Assembly (NCBI GenBank): GCA_017646335.1
Contig: JAGCMT010000019.1
Location: 1-64,000 of the forward strand
Source of the DNA: Burkholderiaceae bacterium
GTDB taxonomy: Bacteria; Pseudomonadota; Gammaproteobacteria; Burkholderiales; Burkholderiaceae_F
Direction: 5' to 3'
Length of the DNA stretch: 64,000 bases
Shown: piece after piece, positions 54,188 through 63,976 of the stretch
Layout: each line of letters begins with the position of its first letter
Position numbering within the stretch: position 1 is the first letter of the stretch
Notes under the pieces: model-generated
What the model was told of the DNA's origin: nothing
The model's input: the letters and a program-made list of their open reading frames with translations, nothing else
The model's database searches: none
Translations under genes and position numbers: made by a program

Positions 54188-54856
54188 ATGCCGTTGATCG
54201 TTGACACCCCTGAAGGTTCCGTTCGCCTGAACTATCTATTCAATCGCTTGGAAATCAGTCACGATAATCGTGAGAACTGGTCCATCCTTTTTGAAGATCC
54301 CGAAGATGCCCTCGGCACGATCGATGGCCTCACCTATCACCGAGGTGAACTCTTTATCGTTACCGAACTCGGCATTTACTCTTCCACGATTGCTGAAATC
54401 GACTTCAAGCTCATTTGTCCTCAACGTAAGGGCGGAGACATGGTCGACATCGTCAGTTTTGACAACATGCTTTACGCATGCACCAACAGTGCCATCTATC
54501 AAGCCGCCGGCGGCTCTCGTTGGCGCCTGAAATACGAAGGCAAAGGCTGCGGTCACTTTTTCTCCCTTTTGAATTTCAAAGGCACATTGTTGACGGCTTG
54601 TGAAAAAGGGGTCTATGTCGCCAGCCAAGAAGGCAAATTCTGGCACCCGCGATTTAGCAGCTCCGAATTCGGAAAATTCTTCGCACTCGATAGTCGAGAC
54701 GGCGTTCTTTATGCACAAACCGATAAAGGATTTATCGTCTCCGAGAATAACGGTCAGCATTGGCAACCACACCCGAAACTCTCGGGACCGTGGACTCATG
54801 CCATGGGAGGAAGCATGCTTTTCTCTCCCCGTACGGTAAAAAAACAAAACGCTTAA
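54188..54856 (+). CDS. Small cytoplasmic beta-propeller-like protein, unknown
   Basis: I do not recognise this 222-residue protein. It has about five repeats of roughly 40 residues, each with a hydrophobic strand, a turn rich in Asn, Asp and Gly, and then Trp or Phe: [56 protein letters not shown] and [15 protein letters not shown]. The last resembles a BNR/Asp-box turn, so a small beta-propeller is likely. There is no signal peptide or membrane segment. It ends 17 bases before rph in the same orientation and is probably co-transcribed with rph-rdgB-hemW, which hints at a link to RNA or nucleotide housekeeping, though this is weak. Confidence 0.65.
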   Translation: MPLIVDTPEGSVRLNYLFNRLEISHDNRENWSILFEDPEDALGTIDGLTYHRGELFIVTELGIYSSTIAEIDFKLICPQRKGGDMVDIVSFDNMLYACTNSAIYQAAGGSRWRLKYEGKGCGHFFSLLNFKGTLLTACEKGVYVASQEGKFWHPRFSSSEFGKFFALDSRDGVLYAQTDKGFIVSENNGQHWQPHPKLSGPWTHAMGGSMLFSPRTVKKQNA

Positions 54857-54873
54857 TTTTCAAGGATTTAAAA

Positions 54874-55590
54874 ATGCAACGCTCCTATGAACGAAGCGCC
54901 TCGGACATGCGCCCGATTCGTTTTACGACGCACTACACCAAACATGCCGAAGGCTCCGTCTTGGTCGAAGTCGGTGACACCAAAGTCATCTGTACCGCTT
55001 CTGTCATTGCCGGCGTACCGAAATTCTTGACCGGTCAAGGTCGTGGTTGGGTGACGGCCGAATACGGTCTTTTACCTCGAGCCACTCACACGCGCTGTGA
55101 TCGCGAAGCTGCTCGTGGCAAACAAAGCGGTCGTACCCAAGAAATCCAACGTTTGATCGGCCGCTCCCTTCGTGCCATCGTTGACCTCGAAAAACTTGAC
55201 GGCTTTACCGTCCACTTGGACTGCGATGTCATCCAAGCCGATGGTGGCACACGCTGCGCATCGATCTCCGGCGCATGGGTTGCCTTAGCCTTGGCCATCC
55301 AAACCATGATGACGAAGGATCAATTGACCGAATCCCCCCTCAAGGGACATGTTGCCGCCATCAGTGCCGGTATCTTTGACGGCACCCCCGTGGTAGACCT
55401 TGACTACAGCGAAGACAGCCATTGCGGCACCGACATGAATTTCGTGATGACCAGTGACGGCCGTTTCGTCGAAATCCAAGGCACGGCCGAAGGCGAACCC
55501 TTTACCCAAGAAGAAATGAACGCGATGACCGAACTTGCCAAGACGGCCATCACTCGTCTCATCGAAGAACAAAAGAAGGCTTTAGCCTAA
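54874..55590 (+). CDS. rph: Ribonuclease PH
   Basis: A phosphorolytic 3' exoribonuclease that trims tRNA precursors (238 aa). Family motifs are [61 protein letters not shown] and [19 protein letters not shown]. Start 54874 has AAGGA seven bases upstream. rdgB follows after 15 bases. Confidence 0.96.
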   Translation: MQRSYERSASDMRPIRFTTHYTKHAEGSVLVEVGDTKVICTASVIAGVPKFLTGQGRGWVTAEYGLLPRATHTRCDREAARGKQSGRTQEIQRLIGRSLRAIVDLEKLDGFTVHLDCDVIQADGGTRCASISGAWVALALAIQTMMTKDQLTESPLKGHVAAISAGIFDGTPVVDLDYSEDSHCGTDMNFVMTSDGRFVEIQGTAEGEPFTQEEMNAMTELAKTAITRLIEEQKKALA

Positions 55591-55605
55591 AGATAAGGAA
55601 TAAAG

Positions 55606-56196
55606 ATGAAAATCGTTTTAGCTAGCAACAATCCCGGCAAACTTCGTGAATTCACGCGTTTATTGGCCCCGATGGATTACGAAGTGATTCCCCAAGGTCA
55701 ATTGAATGTACCGTCTGCAGAAGAACCGTTCTTCACGTTCTTGGAAAATTGCTTAGCCAAGGCTCGTCACGCTGCTCGCATCACGGGCTTGCCGGCGATT
55801 GCTGACGACTCCGGCATTTGCGCGGAAGCCTTGGGTGGCGCTCCCGGCGTTTTCTCTGCTCGCTTTGCCGGCGAACCGTGCGACGACCAACGCAATAACG
55901 AGCTTTTGGTTGAAAAGCTTCAAGAACACGAAAATCGCCGTGCTCACTACACCTGCGTTTTGGTTGCCGTTCGTCACGCCGATGATCCCGAACCGATCGT
56001 TGCCGAAGGTCGTTGGTACGGTGAAATCATCGACACGCCGCGTGGCACGGGTGGTTTCGGTTACGACCCTTATTTCTTGCTCCCGCATTTGGGTAAGACC
56101 GGCGCCGAATTGACGGCTGAAGAAAAGAATGCGATTAGCCACCGTGGTCAAGCCATGGCCAAGCTCATCGAAGAATTGAAGGTTCGTTGGCACTAA
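55606..56196 (+). CDS. rdgB: dITP/XTP pyrophosphatase
   Basis: Removes non-canonical purine triphosphates such as dITP and XTP (196 aa; RdgB/HAM1 family). Motifs are LASNNPGKLREF, TFLENCLAKARHAA, DDSGICAEALGG and the GTGGFGYDPYF loop. AAGGA precedes the start. It sits in the conserved rph-rdgB-hemW block. Confidence 0.96.
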   Translation: MKIVLASNNPGKLREFTRLLAPMDYEVIPQGQLNVPSAEEPFFTFLENCLAKARHAARITGLPAIADDSGICAEALGGAPGVFSARFAGEPCDDQRNNELLVEKLQEHENRRAHYTCVLVAVRHADDPEPIVAEGRWYGEIIDTPRGTGGFGYDPYFLLPHLGKTGAELTAEEKNAISHRGQAMAKLIEELKVRWH

Positions 56197-56199
56197 CCC

Positions 56200-57351
56200 A
56201 TGGACATTCAACGCATTCCCCTGTCGCTTTACGTTCACTGGCCTTGGTGTGTCAGGAAGTGCCCTTATTGTGACTTTAATTCGCATGCACTGCCCGATGC
56301 CCATGAGTCCATGGCTGAACGATATATCGATGCATTGATTGCCGATGTGGATACAAGTATCGAACTCACACACGGTCGCGCCTTGCAATCGATTTTCATC
56401 GGCGGGGGAACGCCTTCACTGATGTCTCCGGTGCAACTCGATCGCTTCTTCGATCACGTTGCCAAGCATTATCGCCTTGCCGACGATATCGAAATCACCA
56501 TGGAGGCCAATCCGGGCACAATCGAGCACGGCCGCTTCGCCGATTACCGAGCCTGCGGCATCAACCGCCTCTCGATGGGTATCCAAAGTTTTAACGATTC
56601 GCTCTTAAAACGTTTAGGCCGCATTCACGATCAACATCAAGCACTGTTGGCGATTGAAACGGTTCAAAAGCATTTTGATAACTTCAATCTTGATGTGATG
56701 TATGCACTTCCCGGCCAATCGGTAGAGATGTTGAGCAATGACTTGCAATTAGCCATCGACGCTCAAAGCACCCATTTGTCGTTCTATCAGCTCACGATCG
56801 AACCCAATACCGTATTTGCCAAATACGAGCCTGATGATCTTCCGGACGAAGATACCGTGGCGATCATGCAAGAAACGGTTGTCGACACCCTTGCCGGGGC
56901 CGGTTTTGAGCACTATGAGATTTCAGGTTATGCCAAGCCCGGTCGTCGTTGCCGACACAACCTTAACTATTGGCAATTCGGGGACTATTTAGGGGCCGGT
57001 GCCGGAGCGCACAGCAAGATCACGCTCACCGACGGTTCCATTCTTCGCCAAGCACGCTATAGCCAGCCCAATAGCTTTATGCAACACGCCCTCAATGATT
57101 CGGCCGTTGTCGAAAAGCGTACGGTGCAAACCGATGAATTGCCGTTTGAGTTCATGCTCAACGCCCTTCGTTTAACCGACGGCGTTGGCTTGGAAACGTT
57201 TGCAGAAAGAACGGGGCTTGCGCTCGAGACAATCATGCCCACCATTGAAAAGGCCCAAAAGCAAGGTTTGATGCCCACGCCGCTCACCGCCATTGTGGCA
57301 ACCGAGATGGGTCAAAACTTCCTTTCGGACCTACAAGAATATTTTCTCTAA
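56200..57351 (+). CDS. hemW: HemW-type radical SAM haem chaperone
   Basis: A CPO-like radical-SAM protein (383 aa) implicated in haem delivery rather than coproporphyrinogen oxidation. The cluster motif is WCVRKCPYCDFNSH; further features are GGGTPSLM, GVQSF-like GIQSFND, and a C-terminal HemN-type domain. It is last in rph-rdgB-hemW and ends three bases before the convergent ABC ATPase gene. Confidence 0.92.
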   Translation: MDIQRIPLSLYVHWPWCVRKCPYCDFNSHALPDAHESMAERYIDALIADVDTSIELTHGRALQSIFIGGGTPSLMSPVQLDRFFDHVAKHYRLADDIEITMEANPGTIEHGRFADYRACGINRLSMGIQSFNDSLLKRLGRIHDQHQALLAIETVQKHFDNFNLDVMYALPGQSVEMLSNDLQLAIDAQSTHLSFYQLTIEPNTVFAKYEPDDLPDEDTVAIMQETVVDTLAGAGFEHYEISGYAKPGRRCRHNLNYWQFGDYLGAGAGAHSKITLTDGSILRQARYSQPNSFMQHALNDSAVVEKRTVQTDELPFEFMLNALRLTDGVGLETFAERTGLALETIMPTIEKAQKQGLMPTPLTAIVATEMGQNFLSDLQEYFL

Positions 57352-57354
57352 GAA

Positions 57355-58125
57355 TTAGTCGTGATGCGTTGAAGACGGCTCGATGGGAATCACATTCAAA
57401 AAGCCGGCCTTTGACGCTTCGACACTGACTTTCACGCCGTAGACACTTTCCAAACGCTCTTGATCAAACACCTTAGCCGGCGTATCTAACGCCAAAACCT
57501 TAGCCCGATCAAGTAGAAGCACTTTTTGACTAAAGCGCGCCGCGTTCAACAAATCGTGCATCACGACTAACGTTACCGCTCCACAGGCTTGCGTATAACG
57601 CCCAATCGCATTCATCACCACCAATTGATAACGAAGGTCCAACGCGCTAGTCGGTTCATCGAGCAATAACACCTTCGGGTCGGAGACAAAAGCCTGCGCC
57701 AAAAAAACCAACTGCTTTTGACCGCCCGACAAAGAAGCCACCGAGGTATGAGCCAAATGATCGATTTCTAACAAATGCAACATTCGGTCCACACGATCAA
57801 AGGTTGCCTGATCGACTCGCCAACCCAACTCACCTTCCAGGCCTAACAAGACCATTTCAAAAACCGTCAATCGGCTCGTCACTGTCGAGAGTTGCGGCAT
57901 GTAGCGAATAACTTTCGCACTAAGCGTCTTTTCCCCATCTTTAACTTCAACGACGCCATGATGTGCGCAAATGCCGGCAATTGCCTTTAAAAAGGTCGTT
58001 TTCCCGGAGCCGTTTTGGCCGATCACACTAACGATTTCACCGCCTGCCAATGTCGCAGTAATGCCGTCAAGTACGGTCTTTCCACCCAAACGCACGGAGA
58101 GATTTTTCAGATTCAATGCAATCAT
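57355..58125 (-). CDS. FecE-type ABC transporter ATPase
   Basis: A 256-residue cytoplasmic ATPase for a metal-chelate or cobalamin-type importer. Motifs: Walker A GQNGSGKTT, signature LSGGQKQ, Walker B VLLLDEPTSALD and H-loop VVMHDLL. The final residues (SSTHHD) are histidine-containing. Start 58125 overlaps the permease stop by four bases (ATGA). The pair lies directly after hypE in the same direction, so it may carry nickel or iron for hydrogenase; no binding-protein gene is seen here. Confidence 0.85.
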   Translation of the reverse strand: MIALNLKNLSVRLGGKTVLDGITATLAGGEIVSVIGQNGSGKTTFLKAIAGICAHHGVVEVKDGEKTLSAKVIRYMPQLSTVTSRLTVFEMVLLGLEGELGWRVDQATFDRVDRMLHLLEIDHLAHTSVASLSGGQKQLVFLAQAFVSDPKVLLLDEPTSALDLRYQLVVMNAIGRYTQACGAVTLVVMHDLLNAARFSQKVLLLDRAKVLALDTPAKVFDQERLESVYGVKVSVEASKAGFLNVIPIEPSSTHHD

Positions 58126-59159
58126 GCTCGCTCTCCTGCCGTCTGACGCAACAACAAAATCAACAAGAACGGCACCCCAATCAACGACGTGACAATCCCG
58201 ACGGGCAAGATGGCACCCATGGATAAGCATTTGGCTAACACAGAACTCACCGTCATCAAAAGCGCGCCGGCCAAGACCGTTCCCGGCAACAAGAATCGTT
58301 GATCTTCACCTAACAGGAGTTTGGCCAAATGCGGAGCCACTAAACCGATGAAACCGATCGTGCCAATAAAAGCAACAGCTCCGGCAATTAAAACGGCGGA
58401 CACAAAAAAGGCCTCAATTCGTAGACGTTTGACCGGCACTCCCAAACTCAAGGCTCGCTCTTCACCTAACGTCAGAGCCGTAATCGCCCACGTGTGTCGA
58501 ACCAAATACACAACCGCTACCAGTGTCAAAATGCCGGCAACCGAGGCGGATAACCAACTGGATCGTTCCAAATTGCCAAACGTCCAACCGTTAATCAGTT
58601 GTGCGATTTCCGGACTGGACCAGTAAACCAACAATTGTTGCAATGCCATGAAAAAGAAATTCATGACAATCCCGGAAAGGATCACCGTTTGCGGTGTCAT
58701 ACCGCGCTGCTGACTCAAAAGATAGATGGCGACCGAAACGGCAACGGCAAAAATCAAAGCCATCAGCGCCGAACCCAACCAAAGAACGCCGGCGACGCTC
58801 ATGCCCATGGCAATAGCAATGGCAGCACCAAAACTGGCTGCAGACGTGATACCTAACGTCGAAGGACTGGCTAACGCGTTGCCCGTAATATTTTGGATTT
58901 GAAGACCTGCCACGGCCAATGCCATACCGACAAACAAGGCGGTGAGCGTCATCGGCAAACGAATGTCCCAAATGATCACGCTGGAGATGTCTGCACTAGT
59001 CGGCCCCTGTACGAGTGCTGAAAAGGCTTCCGAGAGCGACAAGTTCGAAGAACCGGTTGCCAAATCGAAAAGCACAAAAAAGCCCAACGCCACGGCGCCC
59101 GCCAGCAAGACGGACAACCGTTTACGGTTGGCTTGTGCATATCGATCGTGACAACTCAT
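58122..59159 (-). CDS. FecCD-type ABC transporter permease
   Basis: A 345-residue permease with about nine to ten transmembrane helices of the BtuC/FecCD family. Typical motifs: DIRLPMTLTALFVGMALAVAG, ALASPSTLGITSAASFG and the coupling region GFIGLVAPHLAKLLLGED. AGGAG lies six to seven bases before the start. It is 53 bases after hypE. The family carries Fe-siderophore, haem, cobalamin and in some bacteria nickel complexes; the hyp context favours nickel by association only. Confidence 0.85.
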   Translation of the reverse strand: MSCHDRYAQANRKRLSVLLAGAVALGFFVLFDLATGSSNLSLSEAFSALVQGPTSADISSVIIWDIRLPMTLTALFVGMALAVAGLQIQNITGNALASPSTLGITSAASFGAAIAIAMGMSVAGVLWLGSALMALIFAVAVSVAIYLLSQQRGMTPQTVILSGIVMNFFFMALQQLLVYWSSPEIAQLINGWTFGNLERSSWLSASVAGILTLVAVVYLVRHTWAITALTLGEERALSLGVPVKRLRIEAFFVSAVLIAGAVAFIGTIGFIGLVAPHLAKLLLGEDQRFLLPGTVLAGALLMTVSSVLAKCLSMGAILPVGIVTSLIGVPFLLILLLRQTAGERA

Positions 59160-59212
59160 TAAGGGCTCCTTTCGGCCACAAAATTTCTATTAAAAAAAGG
59201 GAACGACAAAGC

Positions 59213-60259
59213 TTAACAAATTCTTGGCAGTTGCTCACTATTGAGCCAGTCAACCATTCGGCGACCGCCCATCAGAGTTGTCATCTCCACGGTCCCCGGA
59301 CCGTCCGATGTGACCGTCCCGATAATGGCGGCATCGTGACCTAACGGATGAGCGCGCATCGCACTTAAGGCGGCTTGCGCCTGCTCTTGCGGGCAAATCA
59401 CGATCATTTTTCCTTCATTGGCAACAAACAGCGGATCGAGTCCCAAAAATTCACAAGCGGCCATCACTTCCGGCTTCACCACAATGGCGGCCTCATCCAA
59501 AAGCATGCCGACCTGACTTTGATACGCAATTTCATTGAGCGTGGCGGCCAGTCCGCCTCGAGTCGGATCTCGCAAGACATGCGTATCGGGTGCAGCTTCC
59601 AAAACGGCTTCCACCATACCGTTCAAAGGCGCGGCATCACTTTCGATCGTCGTCTCAAAAATCATATTTTCACGGCACGACAAAATCGCCATCCCATGAT
59701 CGCCCATCGAGCCAGAAATCAAAATCGCATCACCGGCCTGTGCCTTGCGTCCATTGATGACACTCCCGGACAGCGCTTCACCAATACCGCTCGTCACGAT
59801 ATAGACGCCGTCGGCCAATCCTTTTTCGACCACCTTCGTATCACCCGTGACAATAGCCACGCCGGCCTCTTTGGCTGTCATTGCCATCGATTCGGCAATT
59901 TGATCGAGTTTTGCCAACGGGAAACCTTCTTCGAGGATAAAAGAGACGGTGATATAAAGTGGCTTGGCTCCGCACATCGCCACATCATTAACGGTTCCGG
60001 CCACGGCCAATCGGCCGATATCGCCGCCCGGGAAAAAGAGCGGAGAAACCACGTGGGCATCACAAGAGACCGCAACGGGTTTAGTGATCGGCGGCAACAG
60101 GGCGCCGTCATGACCGACATCGAGCCATTCATTGGTGAAATGTTTAGCAAACACCGCATCAATCAATTGAACCGAAGCCAAACCACCGGCTCCGTGAGTC
60201 ATATCGACGCTGCCCGTCTTCAGATTTAAGCGGGAAAGGTCTTTGGTACGATCAATCAT
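59213..60259 (-). CDS. hypE: Hydrogenase maturation protein HypE
   Basis: Dehydrates the carbamoyl group received from HypF to form the cyanide ligand of NiFe hydrogenases (348 aa, PurM/AIRS fold). Visible features: THGAGGLASVQLIDAVF, DAHVVSPLFFPGGDIGRLAVAGTVND, GDTKVVEKG, DPTRGGLAATLNEIA, and the essential C-terminal LPRIC cysteine as the last residue. The start overlaps the hypD stop (ATGA). Confidence 0.96.
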   Translation of the reverse strand: MIDRTKDLSRLNLKTGSVDMTHGAGGLASVQLIDAVFAKHFTNEWLDVGHDGALLPPITKPVAVSCDAHVVSPLFFPGGDIGRLAVAGTVNDVAMCGAKPLYITVSFILEEGFPLAKLDQIAESMAMTAKEAGVAIVTGDTKVVEKGLADGVYIVTSGIGEALSGSVINGRKAQAGDAILISGSMGDHGMAILSCRENMIFETTIESDAAPLNGMVEAVLEAAPDTHVLRDPTRGGLAATLNEIAYQSQVGMLLDEAAIVVKPEVMAACEFLGLDPLFVANEGKMIVICPQEQAQAALSAMRAHPLGHDAAIIGTVTSDGPGTVEMTTLMGGRRMVDWLNSEQLPRIC

Positions 60260-61389
60260 GTCGACTCCTTCACTTTTACGCGTTGCGGGCCATAACGCCA
60301 GTAGGCGGCACACGCCCCTTCGGAACTCACCATGCAAGCCCCGATCGGATGCGACGGCGTACATACTTTGCCAAACAGTTTGCAATCTTGAGGCTGCTTT
60401 TCACCGCGCAAAATCGCGCCGCAAGCACAAGCACGATTATCCGGAACATATTGCTCGACCAAACCAAAACGAGTCTCCGCATCGTAAGCTCGATACTCCT
60501 CACGCAACCGTAAAGCCGACTTCGGCACGCGACCTAGCCCTCGCCACTCAAACGCCTCTCGAAGCTCAAACACCTCTTCGACAAGCGCTTTGGCAATCGG
60601 GTTGCCTTGTGCCGTAACGGCGCGGATAAACTCATTTTCGACTTCCGAGCGTCCTTCATTGACCTGTACGATCAACATGCGAATGGCTTCAAGCATATCC
60701 AATGGCTCAAAACCGGCAATGACCACGGGCATGCGCCACTTTTCACAAAACGGTCGATAAGGATCGCTCCCAATGACCGTTGAGACATGAGCAGGCCCCA
60801 CCACGCCATCCAAACGAAGCTTTTCTTCATCGGGCTTGGTCAGCATGATGTGCTCCATCGCTGCCGGCGTGAGCACGTGAGAGGCTAAAACGGAAAAGTT
60901 TTTAAGACCTTGAACTTGTGCAGTTTTGACGGCAACCGCCGTAGGCGGCGTTGTCGTTTCAAATCCGATGGCAAAAAAGACAACTTCTTTATCCGGGTTG
61001 GCTTTGGCAATTTCCAGAGCGTCCATCGGCGAGTACACCATACGTACATCGCCTCCGGCGGCTCGACATTGAAAGAGTGATTGGGAACGACTTGCCGGCA
61101 CTCGCAACGTATCGGCATAAGTACAGAGAATGGCTCCATGATGGAGTGCCAAATCAATGGCCATATCAATACGACCGATCGGCAAAACACAAACCGGACA
61201 TCCCGGACCATGAATCATCTTCACATTGTCGGGCAAAATCGACAACAGTCCCCATCGGGACAAAACATGGGTATGACCGCCGCAAAACTCCATGAATCGA
61301 TAATGCCGATCGGGTTTCGCCTCCCGTCGAATGGCTTCAATCAATGCGCGAGCCTGATCGGGATCTCGGTACTCCGTTACGTATTTCAT
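60256..61389 (-). CDS. hypD: Hydrogenase maturation protein HypD
   Basis: The iron-sulfur scaffold on which the Fe(CN)2CO group is built with HypC (377 aa). Conserved cysteine motifs are MEFCGGHTH, HGPGCPVCVLP and the C-terminal DNRACACGAILRGEKQPQDC and PIGACMVSSEGACAAYW. Its start shares a base with the hypC stop (TAATG). Confidence 0.96.
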   Translation of the reverse strand: MKYVTEYRDPDQARALIEAIRREAKPDRHYRFMEFCGGHTHVLSRWGLLSILPDNVKMIHGPGCPVCVLPIGRIDMAIDLALHHGAILCTYADTLRVPASRSQSLFQCRAAGGDVRMVYSPMDALEIAKANPDKEVVFFAIGFETTTPPTAVAVKTAQVQGLKNFSVLASHVLTPAAMEHIMLTKPDEEKLRLDGVVGPAHVSTVIGSDPYRPFCEKWRMPVVIAGFEPLDMLEAIRMLIVQVNEGRSEVENEFIRAVTAQGNPIAKALVEEVFELREAFEWRGLGRVPKSALRLREEYRAYDAETRFGLVEQYVPDNRACACGAILRGEKQPQDCKLFGKVCTPSHPIGACMVSSEGACAAYWRYGPQRVKVKEST

Positions 61390-61616
61390 TACCCCTCTCC
61401 CGATTGTGTCAGAGTCGACAACATTTTGAGCGTTTCTTGGGCTTGCGCTTCATCGATACGATTTAAAGCAAACCCGACATGCACGATAACCCAATCCCCC
61501 ACTTGAGGATTGGCAATCAAAGAGACATTGATTTCTTTTTTGACACCATTGAGGTCACATCGAGCCAAACCGCCATCCATCATTTCAACGATTTGGGCCG
61601 GAACTGCCAAACACAT
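61389..61616 (-). CDS. hypC: Hydrogenase maturation chaperone HypC
   Basis: A small chaperone (75 aa) that carries iron with HypD and hands it to the hydrogenase large subunit. It begins MCLAVPAQIVEM, with the essential Cys2. The later GDWVIVHVGFALNRIDE is the family C-terminal motif. ATG 61616 has AGGAG upstream; a TTG two codons earlier would bury Cys2 and is rejected. Confidence 0.95.
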   Translation of the reverse strand: MCLAVPAQIVEMMDGGLARCDLNGVKKEINVSLIANPQVGDWVIVHVGFALNRIDEAQAQETLKMLSTLTQSGEG

Positions 61617-61618
61617 GA

Positions 61619-63958
61619 TCAACTCTCCTTACTTTGTCCGCGCCAAGTGTGCAATTCTAATCCGCGCGCGACCGCCAAGCCGGCAAGCCATGCCTGCCCC
61701 AATGCAATGCCACCGTCACCGACAGGTGCCAATTGCGGCACAAGTGCCTCAATCCCTAACGATTTCAAATCGCCAACGAGAGACTGCGTTAACAGACGAT
61801 TCGCCAAGCAACCGCCACTGAGCACAACCGGACCGGAATAACCGATACGTTCCACGGCCGAGCGCGTCAATACCGCCAAACCAAAAGCCAATGTTCGGTG
61901 GAAGTCGGCCGCGGCTTGTTGCTTTTGATCCGCTTTCACATCGGCCAAGTACCCAAGTAACGGTAACAAATCGAGCTGACGATGCATAACTCGAATAAGA
62001 CCGGTCATGATCCGGCCGCAAACGCCACCGGCTTTCGCTTCCAAAAGCATCGCGGCATGGGCTTCATCGTGTTGGACATCACATAAACCCAAGAGGGCAC
62101 TTGCCGCATCGAACCATCGTCCCAACGAGGTGGTTGTCTTCGTCAAACGAGTGTTCTTCACTAATTGAGAAAAATGCATAACATTGGGTAGCGTCGGCCA
62201 ACGTTTAGCAATGTCATTTTCTCGTCCGAGAAGCGTCAACGCGGCGGCCGCCATCCGACGAGGCTCTTTGGCTGCTCGATCACCCCCGGGCTGAGGCAAC
62301 GGTCGCATGCCTCCCAGGCGCTCAAAACCGTGACTATCAACCAACAGAAGCTCTCCGCCCCAAATCTCGTTATCGGGCCCCATCCCTACACCGTCCAATG
62401 CGAGTCCGACAGTGGCTTGCGTACGCCCATATTCAGCCATCACTGCCCCGACATGGGCCGCATGGTGATAGATCGGAATCAACGGTATATCGAGACGCTT
62501 GGCCATTGATTGTGCCAATCGAGACGAATAAAAGTCGGGATGACAATCGGTTGTGATGACTTCCGGAGTGATTTCCAAAATACTTTGCAAATGCTCAAGC
62601 GCTTCGTCTAATGCCTCACACGTCACACGATTGTCCAAGTCGCCGATGTGTTGCGTCAAAAAGATTTCATCACCACGGCTAAGCGCGCCGGCATTTTTTA
62701 AATAGGCTCCGGTTGCCAAAACGGAAGGAATCGCCTTCGGTACTCGAAACCCATCGGGAGCAAACCCGCGAGCACGCCGAATAAAAAGGGGCTTATCATC
62801 GACAATTCGAACAACCGAATCGTCACAACGAATCATAATTTCACGATCATGCAATAACCAAGCATCGGCGATGCCAACGAGCCGCTTATAAGCTTCATCG
62901 TTATCAATCACCAAAGGCTCTCCACCGGGATTGGCCGAAGTCACCACTAAAACATCGTCCGAAATCGACGATTGAGTCCATTGAATTCCCTCGGGACGAC
63001 CGGCCAATTCATGAAAGAGCAACCAATGAATCGGCGTATAAGGCAACATCACCCCATAATCGCTCATTTGCGGAGCAATGCCGACCAAATCAGCCTTCGG
63101 ATTTTTAGGAAGTAAAACGATCGGTCGTTCTTTGCCACACAAAACCGACTCTCCGACCGAGTCAATATCAACCCACTGTCTTGCACTTTCCAAATTGGCC
63201 ACCATGATGGCCAAAGGTTTCTCATGGCGTTGTTTTCGTTGACGCAATCGCTCGACGGCGTGCGGATTGCGAGCATCGCACACCAAGTGAAATCCGCCCA
63301 AACCTTTCACGGCCACGATGCGACCGGCGCGAATCGCCTCAACGGTCAACGCAATCGGGTCGCCATTTTTCGGCTGACGATCGGCTTCCGTAAAGAATAA
63401 ATGCGGCCCACAGTCAGGACAGGCATTGGGCTGAGCATGAAAGCGTCGATCCAACGGATCATCGTATTCGCTCTGACAAGCCTTACACATAGCAAAAGGA
63501 GCCATCGACGTCTGGGGTCGGTCATAGGGAAGATTTCGCGTGATGGTAAAACGCGGACCACAATGAGTGCAATTGGTAAAAGCGTAACGCCAACGACGGT
63601 TACCCGGCGTAAACATATCTTCCAGACAACGATCACAAATTGCCGCATCGGCCGTGATATTGGTTGCGACTTTACCGGTTTGACTCGCGGAAATAATGAA
63701 GTCGCTATAGTGACGAGGTTCGCATTCGAATTGATGAATATCATCGATTCGAGACAAAGGCGGCCTATTGGCCATTAACGAATGAGGAAAGCGCTCAACA
63801 AGCTCTTCGGGGCCGACGAGGTAAATACCGACACCTTGCGCATCGTTAAAAACCTCACCGACAAGACCTAACTCTTTGGCAATACGGTACACGGTCGGGC
63901 GGAAACCGACGCCCTGAACCAGACCATTGACTCGGAAATAACGGGTAATGGTAGACAT
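61619..63958 (-). CDS. hypF: Carbamoyltransferase HypF
   Basis: Makes and transfers the carbamoyl group for hydrogenase cyanide ligands (779 aa). Domains in order: acylphosphatase-like (VNGLVQGVGFRPTVYRIA), two zinc fingers (CDRCLEDMF with CTHCGP; CKACQ with CPDCGP), a YrdC-like domain (AVKGLGGFHLVCDA, EKPLAIMV), and a Kae1-like carbamoyltransferase domain (HHAAHVGAVMAEYG, ALDGVGMG, LSGGCLANRLL). ATG 63958 has GGAGG six bases upstream; ATG 63961 is an alternative. It is the first complete gene of hypF-hypC-hypD-hypE, and its end overlaps the ribosome region of hypC. Confidence 0.95.
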   Translation of the reverse strand: MSTITRYFRVNGLVQGVGFRPTVYRIAKELGLVGEVFNDAQGVGIYLVGPEELVERFPHSLMANRPPLSRIDDIHQFECEPRHYSDFIISASQTGKVATNITADAAICDRCLEDMFTPGNRRWRYAFTNCTHCGPRFTITRNLPYDRPQTSMAPFAMCKACQSEYDDPLDRRFHAQPNACPDCGPHLFFTEADRQPKNGDPIALTVEAIRAGRIVAVKGLGGFHLVCDARNPHAVERLRQRKQRHEKPLAIMVANLESARQWVDIDSVGESVLCGKERPIVLLPKNPKADLVGIAPQMSDYGVMLPYTPIHWLLFHELAGRPEGIQWTQSSISDDVLVVTSANPGGEPLVIDNDEAYKRLVGIADAWLLHDREIMIRCDDSVVRIVDDKPLFIRRARGFAPDGFRVPKAIPSVLATGAYLKNAGALSRGDEIFLTQHIGDLDNRVTCEALDEALEHLQSILEITPEVITTDCHPDFYSSRLAQSMAKRLDIPLIPIYHHAAHVGAVMAEYGRTQATVGLALDGVGMGPDNEIWGGELLLVDSHGFERLGGMRPLPQPGGDRAAKEPRRMAAAALTLLGRENDIAKRWPTLPNVMHFSQLVKNTRLTKTTTSLGRWFDAASALLGLCDVQHDEAHAAMLLEAKAGGVCGRIMTGLIRVMHRQLDLLPLLGYLADVKADQKQQAAADFHRTLAFGLAVLTRSAVERIGYSGPVVLSGGCLANRLLTQSLVGDLKSLGIEALVPQLAPVGDGGIALGQAWLAGLAVARGLELHTWRGQSKES

Positions 63959-63976
63959 CATTAGCCTCCATACAAG

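Noticed and set aside
57352..57354. Terminator between hemW and the ABC ATPase gene
   Set aside because: The genes converge with a three-base gap and no hairpin is visible; nothing supports an intrinsic terminator there.
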